A stretch of DNA of 64,000 nucleotides from CAYQQK01 sp964420065 (lineage in GTDB: Bacteria; Bacillota; Dethiobacteria; DTU022), in the NCBI GenBank assembly GCA_964420065.1, contig CAYQQK010000006.1:33102-97101 (forward strand). Direction: 5' to 3'. The translations under genes and the position numbers were made by a program. Shown one piece after another: positions 25,425-33,831 of the stretch. Positions within the stretch are counted from its first letter, which is position 1; each line of letters starts with the position of its first letter. Below the pieces are notes generated by a model. The model saw nothing but the letters and a program-made list of their open reading frames with translations. It searched no databases and was not told the DNA's origin.

Positions 25425-27556
25425 CGGCCGCACTCGGGCGGCAACGAACCATGGGGCCGGCGGTTGCGCAACTCGGACAGCTTGGCCGCGTTGAAACGAT
25501 CCGTCGTCGAAAGATATCCCGTAATGCGGCGGATCCGCCGGATAGCGGTGCCGCCGCATCCCGGGCACGCCCCGTCGATCACCCCGCCAAAAGCACAGTC
25601 ACCACATTCATCGATCGGGAAATTGATCCCGCCGTAGCCGCAGTCGGAAGCAGCCATGTGCCGCACGATCTTTTCCAGGGCGGCGGGGTTATGCAACGGC
25701 GGCGCCTCCAGTTCGACATAGGAAATATGGCCCGCGTTGCAGTAGGCATGAAACTGCCCCTCGATCGACAGTTTGTCAAAAACCGAGACGGCAAAATCAA
25801 CCGGCAGGTGAAATGAATTCGTGTAGTAATCGCGATCGGTCACCCCGGGCAGCCGGCCGTATTTTTCCCGGTCCAGAGCAACAAAACGGCCGGCCAACCC
25901 CTCGGCGGGAGTGGCATAGAGAACAAAGTTAAGCTCGTATTCGCCTGCAAAATGATCGATGCGTCGGCGCATATGCCGTACAATCTGCAGGCCCAGCTCC
26001 AGGGTCGCACTGTCTTCACCGTGGTGCCGGCCGGTCAGGGCCCGCAGAGCCTCGGCCAGGCCGATAAAACCGACCGCCAGGGTGCCGTTTTTGATCGCCC
26101 CGCCGATACAGTCGTCCGGGCCCAATTTTTCCGAACCCAGGTACAATTTTTCACCCATCAGGAAGGGCAGATCCCGGACGCGCAGCCGGGCCAAAATTTC
26201 AAAACGATGTAATAGCTGACGCACCCCGAGGCCGAGCAGGCGGTCGAGCCGGGCCAGGAACAGATCGACCCGTTTCCGACTTTCCAGGGCCAGCCGGGGC
26301 AGGTTCAGGGTTACCGGAGCGATGTTGCCGCGACCCGCCGATACTTCCGGCCCGTGGCGGTTGCCGATAACACGACTGCGGCAGCCCATGTACGAAACTT
26401 CACCGCCATAAGCCCGGTTGAAGGAACTGTCCATGAAACTAAAAGTGGGGTTCATCCGCAAGGCGGCAACCCGGAGAGCCTGCTGGAAGAGGTCATGGTT
26501 CGGATCCCCCGGGTTGAAGTTTACACCGGCTTTGACCCGGAAGACCAGGTTCGGAAAAATGGGACTCTCGCCGCGCCCGAGACCGCGCCGGAATGCCTCC
26601 AGCACCGCCGCGGTTACGGCCCGCCCCTCGGCGGAGGTATCGGTTCCCAGATTGAGGCTGGTGAAAGGAACCTGCGCCCCGGCCCGGGAGTGCATACTGT
26701 TCAAATTGTAGACCAGCCCTTCCATGGCCTGGAAAATATCGTCCTCCGTCGTCGACCCGGAGAAGTCCCGGATCACCCGGGCCAGGTCGCAATCAAAGTG
26801 AGGAAAACTTTGCCCCCCGAACATATCGTTCTGGTTGCTCTGTAGAATAATCGCCGCCTGAGCGGCCGCGGACGCAATCCGCCGGGGCGGGCGCAGGTAG
26901 CCGTAGCCGGTGTTGAAACCTCCGCGGAGCAACTTGCCCAGATCGATCTGGAGACAGTTCAGGGTCTTGCTGTAATAATCAAGATCGTGGATATGGAAGG
27001 CGCCTTCAAGGTGAGCCCGGGCAAAATCATGGTGGACAAGGTTGCTCAAGTAATATTTTTTACTGGCAGCCATGGCAATTTGCAGCATCTTCGCCGAGGG
27101 AGAATTACTGATATTGGCATTCTCCCGGTTCGTTTCCACCAGGATCTCCTTCACCGCATCCATCAGTTCCGATTTGCCCTCCCGGATGCGGGTCCGGCGG
27201 TCCCGGTAGAGGATGTACGCCTTGGCGGTTCGGGCATGTCCGTGCTCGATCAACACCTTTTCCACCGCATCCTGCACCTCTTCCACCGCCGGCACCAGTC
27301 CGCTGTAGCCGCTGCGTAAAAGCTCCCGGATCACCTCCACGGTCAAATTCGCCGCGGTCTCCCGATTGCTGCCGCCCATCGCCCGGGCCGCCTGATATAT
27401 CGCCGCGGTAATCTTGGCCGGATCGAAAGCAACGAGGCGCCCATCCCGTTTCCGGATTTCCCGAAAGGGGATCTGCCGGTACTCCGGAAACAGAACCTGG
27501 GCCTCTCCCTCCCCGGCATGGTCAACCTTGTGATCTTTTACAGGCCTCCGGTCCAT
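25421..27556 (-). CDS. nrdD: anaerobic (class III) ribonucleoside-triphosphate reductase
   Basis: NrdD reduces ribonucleoside triphosphates to deoxyribonucleotides using a glycyl radical. The 711-residue protein has an N-terminal ATP-cone (about 20-105; RKRDGRLVAFDPAKIT). The catalytic barrel includes SYMGCRSRV. The C-terminus has four zinc cysteines (CGDCAFGG, CPGCGG) and the glycyl loop RITGYLSTTDRFNAAK. ATG chosen with GGAGGGAGAAG directly ahead. It is preceded by nrdR, so expression is likely controlled by the NrdR repressor. Confidence 0.96.
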   Translation of the reverse strand: MDRRPVKDHKVDHAGEGEAQVLFPEYRQIPFREIRKRDGRLVAFDPAKITAAIYQAARAMGGSNRETAANLTVEVIRELLRSGYSGLVPAVEEVQDAVEKVLIEHGHARTAKAYILYRDRRTRIREGKSELMDAVKEILVETNRENANISNSPSAKMLQIAMAASKKYYLSNLVHHDFARAHLEGAFHIHDLDYYSKTLNCLQIDLGKLLRGGFNTGYGYLRPPRRIASAAAQAAIILQSNQNDMFGGQSFPHFDCDLARVIRDFSGSTTEDDIFQAMEGLVYNLNSMHSRAGAQVPFTSLNLGTDTSAEGRAVTAAVLEAFRRGLGRGESPIFPNLVFRVKAGVNFNPGDPNHDLFQQALRVAALRMNPTFSFMDSSFNRAYGGEVSYMGCRSRVIGNRHGPEVSAGRGNIAPVTLNLPRLALESRKRVDLFLARLDRLLGLGVRQLLHRFEILARLRVRDLPFLMGEKLYLGSEKLGPDDCIGGAIKNGTLAVGFIGLAEALRALTGRHHGEDSATLELGLQIVRHMRRRIDHFAGEYELNFVLYATPAEGLAGRFVALDREKYGRLPGVTDRDYYTNSFHLPVDFAVSVFDKLSIEGQFHAYCNAGHISYVELEAPPLHNPAALEKIVRHMAASDCGYGGINFPIDECGDCAFGGVIDGACPGCGGTAIRRIRRITGYLSTTDRFNAAKLSELRNRRPHGSLPPECGR

Positions 27557-27574
27557 TCTTCTCCCTCCCATGAA

Positions 27575-28063
27575 TCAAGGGGACGGTAATTCCGTCTTTT
27601 CTTTTTTCTGTTTTCCTTGCTCCAACCGGTCCAACTCGGCCCTGAAGGTGCGAATATCCGGAAACTGTCGAAAAACCGAGGCAAACCTGACATAAGCAAC
27701 CTCGTCAATCCGGCGCAAACACTCCAAAAGGTAAGCGCCGATCCGATCCGTCGAAATTTCCCGGACATAGCGGCAGCGCAGATCGCGCTCCAACTCATCT
27801 GCCAGCTTCTGCCAGGCCGAGCGGGGAATGTTGCGCTTTTGCCCGGCCAGGATCAACCCGGCCAGGATCTTGTTGCGGTCAAACGGTTCGCGGCGGCCGT
27901 CCCTCTTGATCACCGCCACCGGTTCCGCCCCGATCTTTTCCAGGGTCGTAAACCGCCGCCTGCAGCGACCGCACTCCCGGCGGCGCCGGATCGCCGCCCC
28001 GTCCTCGATCGCTCGAGAATCGAGGACCCGGCTTTCCGTGTACCCACAATACGGGCACTTCAT
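27575..28063 (-). CDS. nrdR: transcriptional repressor NrdR
   Basis: NrdR senses ATP/dATP and represses ribonucleotide reductase genes. The 162-residue protein has an N-terminal zinc ribbon, MKCPYCGYTES and ECGRCRRRFTT, and a central ATP-cone (VAVIKRDGRREPFDRNKI). The ATG is preceded by GGGAGA and gives the usual N-terminus; the longer ORF does not. It is first in nrdR-nrdD-nrdG, and its own promoter contains an NrdR-box-like palindrome, so autoregulation is likely. Confidence 0.96.
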   Translation of the reverse strand: MKCPYCGYTESRVLDSRAIEDGAAIRRRRECGRCRRRFTTLEKIGAEPVAVIKRDGRREPFDRNKILAGLILAGQKRNIPRSAWQKLADELERDLRCRYVREISTDRIGAYLLECLRRIDEVAYVRFASVFRQFPDIRTFRAELDRLEQGKQKKEKTELPSP

Positions 28064-28096
28064 CTCCCTGCACCCCAAGATATAGATGTTAGAAGC

Positions 28097-28125
28097 ATTA
28101 TATACCACAACATGTTGGGTGTAAA
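28097..28125 (-). promoter_or_regulatory. sigma-A promoter with NrdR-box-like operator
   Basis: TTTACA and TATAAT are 17 bp apart on the minus strand, 34 bp before the nrdR ATG. The spacer holds CAACATGTTG, a perfect 10-bp palindrome. The 16-mer around it (28105-28120) matches the NrdR-box consensus ACACWATATATWGTGT at 12 of 16 positions. A repressor bound here would cover both promoter elements. Only one box is obvious, although NrdR usually uses a pair. Confidence 0.7.
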
Positions 28126-28244
28126 GCTAATTTTTGCCGGCAAGTAGCCGTAAAAGGGGGGTTATTTTGATATTTGAAACGATGCGCTCGCCTTTGAGGC
28201 GGCAATGCGGATGGGACGGGGCTGAATTTTTCAGCAAAACATGA

Positions 28245-28502
28245 TTACCCTCGTCTTGTTTCGCTGTCGACGGGATGGTCGACCAGGATGGTATCAACAC
28301 CGATCTTGACGATCTTTTCCCAGGGGATAATGTAATCCTTGGAGCGACTGATCCGGCCCCAGATGCCTCCGGCAGCCGGAACGATGATCGCTTTGACCAT
28401 GCCCCGGTCGGCATCGAGGTCGAGATCGCCGATCGCACCAAGGCGGCGGCCGTCGTTAACGTTGACCACGTCCCTGTGGCGCAAATCGTTGATCCGGATC
28501 AA
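28245..28502 (-). CDS. ylmC: YlmC/YmxH-family PRC-barrel protein
   Basis: An 85-residue PRC-barrel protein containing LRHRDVVNVNDGRRLGAIGDLDLD and GRISRSKDYIIPWEKIVKIG, the pattern of the YlmC/YmxH sporulation-associated family. Its role is unknown. The TTG start is chosen because GGAGG lies ten bases upstream and the product then matches the family; the longer ORF begins with non-conserved sequence. It follows sigG, as in many spore formers. Confidence 0.8.
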   Translation of the reverse strand: MIRINDLRHRDVVNVNDGRRLGAIGDLDLDADRGMVKAIIVPAAGGIWGRISRSKDYIIPWEKIVKIGVDTILVDHPVDSETRRG

Positions 28503-28670
28503 ATCATATTTTCCTCCCCGGGGTGCCGTAATTTGCGGAGGCAATGACCGTTTACCGCATGATAGCGGGTCCTCCTTCACTGCATTCGGATGACAGGCAG
28601 GCGGCCTATTGCTCCGGGAGAACGGTGATCTTGTCACCATCGGAACACGTTATTTTTTGCGGCAATGTTT

Positions 28671-29441
28671 TCACTGGACGTATTTGCGTAACCGGCCGAG
28701 GGCGGCCTTTTCAAGGCGGGAAACCTGGGCCTGGGAAATACCGATTTCATCGGCTACCTCCATCTGGGTTTTGCCCCGGTAAAAGCGCATGGTCAGGATC
28801 ATTTTCTCCCGGTCGTTCAGGCGGGTCAGGGCATCCTTGACCGCCAATATTTCCAGCCAGCGTTCATTGTCGTTCCGTTCATCGCTGATCTGATCCATGA
28901 CAAAAATCGGATCGCCCCCATCATGGTAGATCGGTTCAAACAATGAAACCGGCTCCTGGATTGCATCGAGAGCAAAGGTGATCTCTTCCCGTTTCAGATT
29001 CAGCTCGGTCGCGATTTCCCCGATCGACGGTTCGCGGGAAAATCGATTGGCCAAAATGTCCCTGATCTGCAGGACTTTATAGGCAATGTCGCGCAGGGAC
29101 CGGCTGACCCGGATCGGGTTGTTGTCCCGCAGGTAGCGCCTGATTTCACCAATGATCATCGGCACGGCATAGGTCGAAAACTTCACGTTTTGTTTCAGAT
29201 CAAAATTATCGATCGCTTTGATCAGGCCGATGCAGCCAACCTGGAAAAGGTCGTCCACGAATTCGCCCCGATTATTGAACCGCTGGATCACACTTAAAAC
29301 CAATCGCAGGTTGCCTTTGACCAGTTTTTCCCTGGAAAGGCGATCGCCCCCCTGCATGGTTTCGAAAAGCCGGCGCATCTCCTTATTCTTCAAAACCGGA
29401 AGTTTGGAGGTATTCACGCCGCAGATTTCCACTTTATTCAT
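28671..29441 (-). CDS. sigG: RNA polymerase sporulation sigma factor G
   Basis: SigG directs late gene expression in the forespore. The 256-residue protein starts MNKVEICGVNTSKLPVL, diagnostic of SigG. It then has sigma regions 2 (NLRLVLSVIQRFNNRG ... DLFQVGCIGLIKAIDNF), 3 and 4 (GISQAQVSRLEK). ATG chosen with AAGGAG 12 bases ahead. Separate transcription by SigF is expected. I looked for its promoter in the gap to sigE and found only a weak candidate (GAATA ... GGAGATATAA), so its regulation is not shown by the sequence. Confidence 0.97.
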   Translation of the reverse strand: MNKVEICGVNTSKLPVLKNKEMRRLFETMQGGDRLSREKLVKGNLRLVLSVIQRFNNRGEFVDDLFQVGCIGLIKAIDNFDLKQNVKFSTYAVPMIIGEIRRYLRDNNPIRVSRSLRDIAYKVLQIRDILANRFSREPSIGEIATELNLKREEITFALDAIQEPVSLFEPIYHDGGDPIFVMDQISDERNDNERWLEILAVKDALTRLNDREKMILTMRFYRGKTQMEVADEIGISQAQVSRLEKAALGRLRKYVQ

Positions 29442-29534
29442 TCGTTCAGCTCTCCTTGGGCCGGATCGGATGGGCAATAACTAAATTATATCTCCCGTTC
29501 TTTTTTTTATTCCGTTCCGGCCGCCAGGCAAGAG

Positions 29535-30269
29535 CTACTCCATCTTGCGAATCTCTTTCCGAAGACGTTTGATGATCCGTTTTTCGAGGCGCGAAATATA
29601 GGACTGGGAGATCCCCAACAGCGCCGCCACCTCTTTTTGTGTTTTTTCGGAACCGTTGGACAGGCCGAAGCGTAGTTCCATGATCCGCCGTTCCCGGCTG
29701 TTCAGTTTTTCCATCGCCAGGTAGAGTAGCTCCCGTTCCACCTCCGCTTCGATATTGCGCAGCACCAGGTCCCCCTCGGTGCCCAGGACATCGGAAAGGA
29801 GCAACTCATTACCGTCCCAGTCCACGTTCAGCGGTTCGTCGAAGGATATTTCGGTTCGGATGCGATTGTTGCGTCGTAAAAACATCAAAATTTCATTTTC
29901 GATGCACTTGGAGGCATAGGTTGCCAGTTTAATATTTTTATGCGGGTCAAAGGTATTGACCGCTTTGATCAGACCGATCGTCCCAATCGAAACCAGGTCA
30001 TCGATGTTGATCCCGGTGTTTTCAAACTTGCGGGCAATATAGACGACAAGGCGCAGGTTACGTTCGATCAGCACTACCCGCACCGCCCCGTCCCCGCCTT
30101 TGAGCCGGGTCAAAAGAAAACCTTCTTCCTCCAGGGAAAGCGGCGGGGGCAGCGCTTCACTGCTGCTCACATAATAAAGATACCCGGCATAATCCAGGCC
30201 GAAGCGTTGCCGCAAACGCAAAATGAGCAACAACAGGGACCAGCGCAAACGGATCAAGTAACCGGCCAA
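29535..30269 (-). CDS. sigE: RNA polymerase sporulation sigma factor E (pro-sigma-E)
   Basis: SigE is the first mother-cell sigma factor. The 244-residue precursor has a hydrophobic/basic pro-region of about 30 residues (GYLIRLRWSLLLLILRLR). The usual cleavage neighbourhood SSSEALPPPLSLEEE follows, then regions 2 (NLRLVVYIARKFENTG), 3 and 4 (GISQSYISRLEKR). TTG chosen with AGGGGGTGA seven bases ahead. The gene immediately after spoIIGA, which encodes the membrane protease that removes the pro-region, is the universal spore-former arrangement. Confidence 0.97.
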   Translation of the reverse strand: MAGYLIRLRWSLLLLILRLRQRFGLDYAGYLYYVSSSEALPPPLSLEEEGFLLTRLKGGDGAVRVVLIERNLRLVVYIARKFENTGINIDDLVSIGTIGLIKAVNTFDPHKNIKLATYASKCIENEILMFLRRNNRIRTEISFDEPLNVDWDGNELLLSDVLGTEGDLVLRNIEAEVERELLYLAMEKLNSRERRIMELRFGLSNGSEKTQKEVAALLGISQSYISRLEKRIIKRLRKEIRKME

Positions 30270-30291
30270 TATTTCACCCCCTTGCCGTGGT

Positions 30292-31167
30292 TTAACCTGC
30301 CGCCATGACCTCCGGCGGCAGAAGCGCCCGGTAGCGCGCCACCGGCCCGAACCCGTAGCGGTGCAACCCGAGGACCAGATGGTGATCGAAGATCCGGATC
30401 CGGCCCGCCAGATCAACAGCAATCGCGTCGGGCCGCAAACCGAGCAGCATCGTCTCCGTCCCGCCCATCCCCCGGGTGGGGATGAGGGTAAAGGAACGGG
30501 CCTGGGCGGGGTCGACCAGCCTTTCCAGCGCCTGCCACGGCTGCTGCGCGGGGTCGGACAGGGAAGCGTAAATTTCCCGGGGCAACATCTCCTTCAGGCT
30601 GCGATAATCGACCACGATCACCGGCCGCTGGCCGAAGGGTTCCCGGAGCCGGTTCCCGGTATCGACCAGGGCGGGCAACTCGGCCGCCTTGCCGTCCCAG
30701 GAAACCCGCACCAGGGCCCGCAGAGAATGTTGCCACCGCCGCTCTTCCAGGAACGGCCGCAACAAGCCCAGGGAAAGGTAGAGAAGGGAACAGGCCAGGA
30801 CCAGCACCCCCAATCCCTTCCAACCCTTGAGGCCGTTTCGTTGCAGTTCCAGGAGCTGGACCAGGGCGATCACCAGCCCGCCGGCCGTAAAGGAAACCAG
30901 GAAAAAAACACCCCAGATCAGCGTTAGTTCGATCCGGCGCCGGGACCGGAAAACCAGCCGGATCATGACCGCCGGGACGAGGATGATCGCCACGGGAACC
31001 AACCAGGGCCACCCGGGCAACAGCAGCACCCCCACCGCCGCGGCCCCTACCGCCGCCCCCGCCAGGAGCCGCCGGAAACCGGGCCGGCGCCGTAACAGCC
31101 TGGCCGTAACCAGGAGTAGCAGGAAGTTTACCAGGAGATTTAAAAAAAATAACAGATCTAGATACAC
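30292..31167 (-). CDS. spoIIGA: sporulation factor SpoIIGA (pro-sigma-E protease)
   Basis: SpoIIGA is the membrane aspartyl protease that activates SigE after septation. The 291-residue protein starts VYLDLLFFLNLLVNFLLLL, with five hydrophobic helices up to about residue 145, and then an aspartyl protease-like domain with the catalytic motif LVDTGN. GTG start with GGGGTGAAAA five bases ahead. An unusual promoter and repeats upstream match the Spo0A-dependent spoIIG control region of Bacillus. Confidence 0.94.
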   Translation of the reverse strand: MYLDLLFFLNLLVNFLLLLVTARLLRRRPGFRRLLAGAAVGAAAVGVLLLPGWPWLVPVAIILVPAVMIRLVFRSRRRIELTLIWGVFFLVSFTAGGLVIALVQLLELQRNGLKGWKGLGVLVLACSLLYLSLGLLRPFLEERRWQHSLRALVRVSWDGKAAELPALVDTGNRLREPFGQRPVIVVDYRSLKEMLPREIYASLSDPAQQPWQALERLVDPAQARSFTLIPTRGMGGTETMLLGLRPDAIAVDLAGRIRIFDHHLVLGLHRYGFGPVARYRALLPPEVMAAG

Positions 31168-31228
31168 TTTTTCACCCCGGGGGGCTCCCTTATACCTATG
31201 TCCTTTGAACCGGGGATATGTATGCTTC

Positions 31229-31331
31229 ATTATAGGCCGACAGGCAAAAAAAATCTGTCGCACCGTGCCGCGCCCTGTTCCAAAATAAACGACAGCGCTT
31301 GCAGCACGAAGGACAGTATGAATAAACGACA
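31229..31331 (-). promoter_or_regulatory. spoIIG-type promoter with Spo0A-like repeats
   Basis: On the minus strand a TATAAT (31229-31234) is preceded by GCGACA with 21 bp between (22 if the hexamer is TGCGAC). The normal spacing is 17, and the known spoIIG promoter has about 22. Two identical 11-mers TGTCGTTTATT lie 37 bp apart at 31284-31294 and 31321-31331, about 62-72 and 99-109 bases upstream of the likely start. Those are about where Spo0A sites lie in Bacillus spoIIG. The TGTCG cores match the 0A box in five of seven positions. Confidence 0.6.
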
Positions 31332-31380
31332 ACGGCGAGCCGAAACAGTGCCAACCCGCCCGGATCGAACGGGGTTGACC

Positions 31381-32439
31381 CTACTTCTTTTGTCTCAGGC
31401 GAAGAAATGCCGGAATATCGATATCCTCATCCCGGGCAAAGGGGATGGGCTCGGTTTCTTGCCGGAGCCGCAGACGCCCGGACGGGTGGGATCTGAACCC
31501 GGTGGCAATGATCGTCAACCGTACCTGTTCCTGCATTTCATCGTTGATCACTGCACCAAAAATTATGTTGGCTTCCGGATCGGCATAGCCCGAAACTATT
31601 TCGGCCGCCTCATTGATCTCGTACAAGCCCAGATCGGTCCCCCCGGTGATATTGATCAGGATTCCCCGGGCCCCCTCGATGGATGTTTCGAGCAGGGGGC
31701 TATTGATGGCCAGCCGGGCTGCATCGACACAGCGGGTTTCGCCCTCGGCCTGTCCCACGCCCATCAACGCCGGCCCGGTTTCGGCCATGATCGTCCGAAT
31801 ATCGGCAAAATCAAGGTTGATCAGCCCGGGGACGGCGATCAGGTCGGAAATACCCTGCACTCCTTGACGCAGGATGTCGTCGGCCACCCGGAAAGCCTCG
31901 AGAACCGGGGTTCTTTTCTCTACAATCTGCAACAGCCGGTCATTGGGAATGATGATCAGGGTATCCAGTTTCTCCCGCAACAGAGCGATTCCTTCCTCCG
32001 CCTGTTGCATCCGCCGCCGTCCTTCGAAGGAGAAGGGCTTGGTGACCACGCCCACCGTCAAGGACCCCAGTTCACGTGCTGTCTCGGCGATAACCGGAGT
32101 CGCTCCGGTCCCGGTACCGCCTCCCATGCCGGCGGTAAGAAAGATCATGTCCGCCCCCTTCAAGGTGGCGGCGATCTCTTCCCGGCTTTCTTCGGCCGCT
32201 TCCCGGCCAATGTGAGGGTTGGCCCCCGCCCCCAACCCCTTGGTCAGCTTCTCCCCGATCTGCATCTTGGCAGAAGCCTTGGAAAGCTGCAGGGCCTGGG
32301 CGTCGGTATTGATCGCGAAAAACTCTACCCCTTTGACCCCGGCATCAATCATGCGGTTTACCGCGTTGTTGCCACCGCCCCCGATTCCCACCACTTTAAT
32401 CGAGGCAAAATTCTCCAAATCCATATCATATTCGATCAT
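31381..32439 (-). CDS. ftsZ: cell division protein FtsZ
   Basis: FtsZ is the tubulin-like GTPase that forms the Z-ring. The 352-residue protein has the tubulin signature GGGTGTG (106-112), the T7 loop NLDFADIRT, and the C-terminal anchor peptide EDIDIPAFLRLRQKK that binds FtsA and other partners. The linker is short. ATG chosen with GAGGAGG 12 bases ahead. ftsA precedes it by 30 bp, and spoIIGA follows it. Confidence 0.98.
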   Translation of the reverse strand: MIEYDMDLENFASIKVVGIGGGGNNAVNRMIDAGVKGVEFFAINTDAQALQLSKASAKMQIGEKLTKGLGAGANPHIGREAAEESREEIAATLKGADMIFLTAGMGGGTGTGATPVIAETARELGSLTVGVVTKPFSFEGRRRMQQAEEGIALLREKLDTLIIIPNDRLLQIVEKRTPVLEAFRVADDILRQGVQGISDLIAVPGLINLDFADIRTIMAETGPALMGVGQAEGETRCVDAARLAINSPLLETSIEGARGILINITGGTDLGLYEINEAAEIVSGYADPEANIIFGAVINDEMQEQVRLTIIATGFRSHPSGRLRLRQETEPIPFARDEDIDIPAFLRLRQKK

Positions 32440-32469
32440 TGCCGGTAAACCTCCTCAAGGGCGCGTATG

Positions 32470-33714
32470 CTAATCAAAAAAATTGTTAAACCATTCCTTG
32501 ATCTTTTGAATCCAGGCGATTTTCCGGCCGGCGCCGCTGCGCATGACCCTATCCCGCCCCGGGGCATGAGTCGAGGGCCGGTTACGGTTAACGTAGTGCA
32601 GAATGCCCACCGCGGTACTGTGGACGGCACTTTTCATCCCCACGTATTCCGGCTCCGCCAGCCGCACCATGTCCCGATCATCCCAGTACAGCCGGGCCGC
32701 CTCAAGAAGGCCGTGCATCCCGGAAACCCCTCCGGTCAAAACGACACCGGCGGGGGGCAGATCCGCCCAACCCATTTTCACCATCTCGTCCCGTACCACC
32801 TGTAGAATTTCCGCCACCCTCGGTTCAATAAAATGGGCCAGGTCCACCTCCGTCACCTCGTGGCGTTCCTTGCTGCTGATCGTCCGAATTTCCCTGGTTC
32901 GCTCCTCGTCGGCCAGAGAAAGCAAGGCACAACCCGTTTCCACTTTTAGCTGTTCGGCAGTAAGAAAGCTGGTCCGCAAACCGGCGGCCAGGTCGCCGGT
33001 AATATGGTCTCCCCCGATCGGAACGGCGGTAGTTTGGACCAGCTTGCCGTGCTGAAAAAGGGACACTTCGGTCGTCCCGCCGCCCAGGTCGACCAGAAAA
33101 ACGCCCAGCTCCCTTTCATCGCGTGAAAGCGAGACCTCGGCGTTGGCCAGGGTCTGCAACACCATCCCCTGGACGGTCACGCCGGCCCGGTTCACACAGC
33201 GGATCAGGTTACGCAAAGAGGTGATCGGGCTGGTAATGATCATTGCATCAACTTCCAGGCGCACCCCCAGCATCCCCACCGGATCACGAATACCGTCGTA
33301 ACCGTCGACAATATATTCCTGCGGAACCACCTCGACGATTTCCCGATCCGAGGGCAGGGCCAAAACCCGGGCGGCCTGCAGTACCCGGTCAACATCCTCT
33401 TCACGAATTTCCATGTCATCCGAGGCAACCGCAACCACACCCCGGTTGCCGATTAAATGCACGTTCAACCCATGCAGCCCGACGTAGGCCGAGTCGATTT
33501 TCCCGGCGACCATCCGTTCTGCCTCTTCCAGGGCTGCGGTGATCGATTCCACGGTCCGCTCCAGGTCGATGATGATCCCCTTTTTGATCCCTTCGGTCGC
33601 ATTTACTCCAACCCCGATCACGTTCACTGTTCCGTCCAGGCGGGTTTCTCCCACGGTTACCCGAACGTTGGAGGTGCCCACATCTATTCCCACCAAAAAG
33701 TTTTTCCGGGCCAT
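32470..33714 (-). CDS. ftsA: cell division protein FtsA
   Basis: FtsA is the actin-like protein that tethers FtsZ to the membrane. The 414-residue protein has phosphate 1 motif GIDVGTSNVRVTVG, the adenosine motif VVLTGGVSGM, and ends in the amphipathic KIAWIQKIKEWFNNFFD, which is the membrane-targeting helix. ATG with GGGAGG seven bases ahead. A sigma-H-like promoter lies upstream. Confidence 0.97.
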   Translation of the reverse strand: MARKNFLVGIDVGTSNVRVTVGETRLDGTVNVIGVGVNATEGIKKGIIIDLERTVESITAALEEAERMVAGKIDSAYVGLHGLNVHLIGNRGVVAVASDDMEIREEDVDRVLQAARVLALPSDREIVEVVPQEYIVDGYDGIRDPVGMLGVRLEVDAMIITSPITSLRNLIRCVNRAGVTVQGMVLQTLANAEVSLSRDERELGVFLVDLGGGTTEVSLFQHGKLVQTTAVPIGGDHITGDLAAGLRTSFLTAEQLKVETGCALLSLADEERTREIRTISSKERHEVTEVDLAHFIEPRVAEILQVVRDEMVKMGWADLPPAGVVLTGGVSGMHGLLEAARLYWDDRDMVRLAEPEYVGMKSAVHSTAVGILHYVNRNRPSTHAPGRDRVMRSGAGRKIAWIQKIKEWFNNFFD

Positions 33715-33761
33715 GATTAAACCTCCCTCAACCCTTAAGCCGCCTTAACAAATTATTGTAT

Positions 33762-33790
33762 TAGTTCTCTATCCCGGAGGTATTCCCTTT
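33762..33790 (-). promoter_or_regulatory. sigma-H-like promoter for ftsAZ
   Basis: AAAGGGAAT and AGAGAACTA are separated by 11 bp on the minus strand, 48 bp before the ftsA start. Compared with the sigma-H consensus RnAGGAwWW-N11/12-RnnGAATww there is one mismatch in each box. Bacillus ftsAZ also has a sigma-H promoter. Pattern match only. Confidence 0.5.
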
Positions 33791-33831
33791 TGTTTCATGC
33801 GGCTGCTTTTCAATTCACCCCGGAGCCGCTC

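Noticed and set aside
29442..29534. Sigma-F promoter for sigG
   Set aside because: The best candidate (GAATA with GGAGATATAA) has poor spacing and mismatches, so I did not list it.
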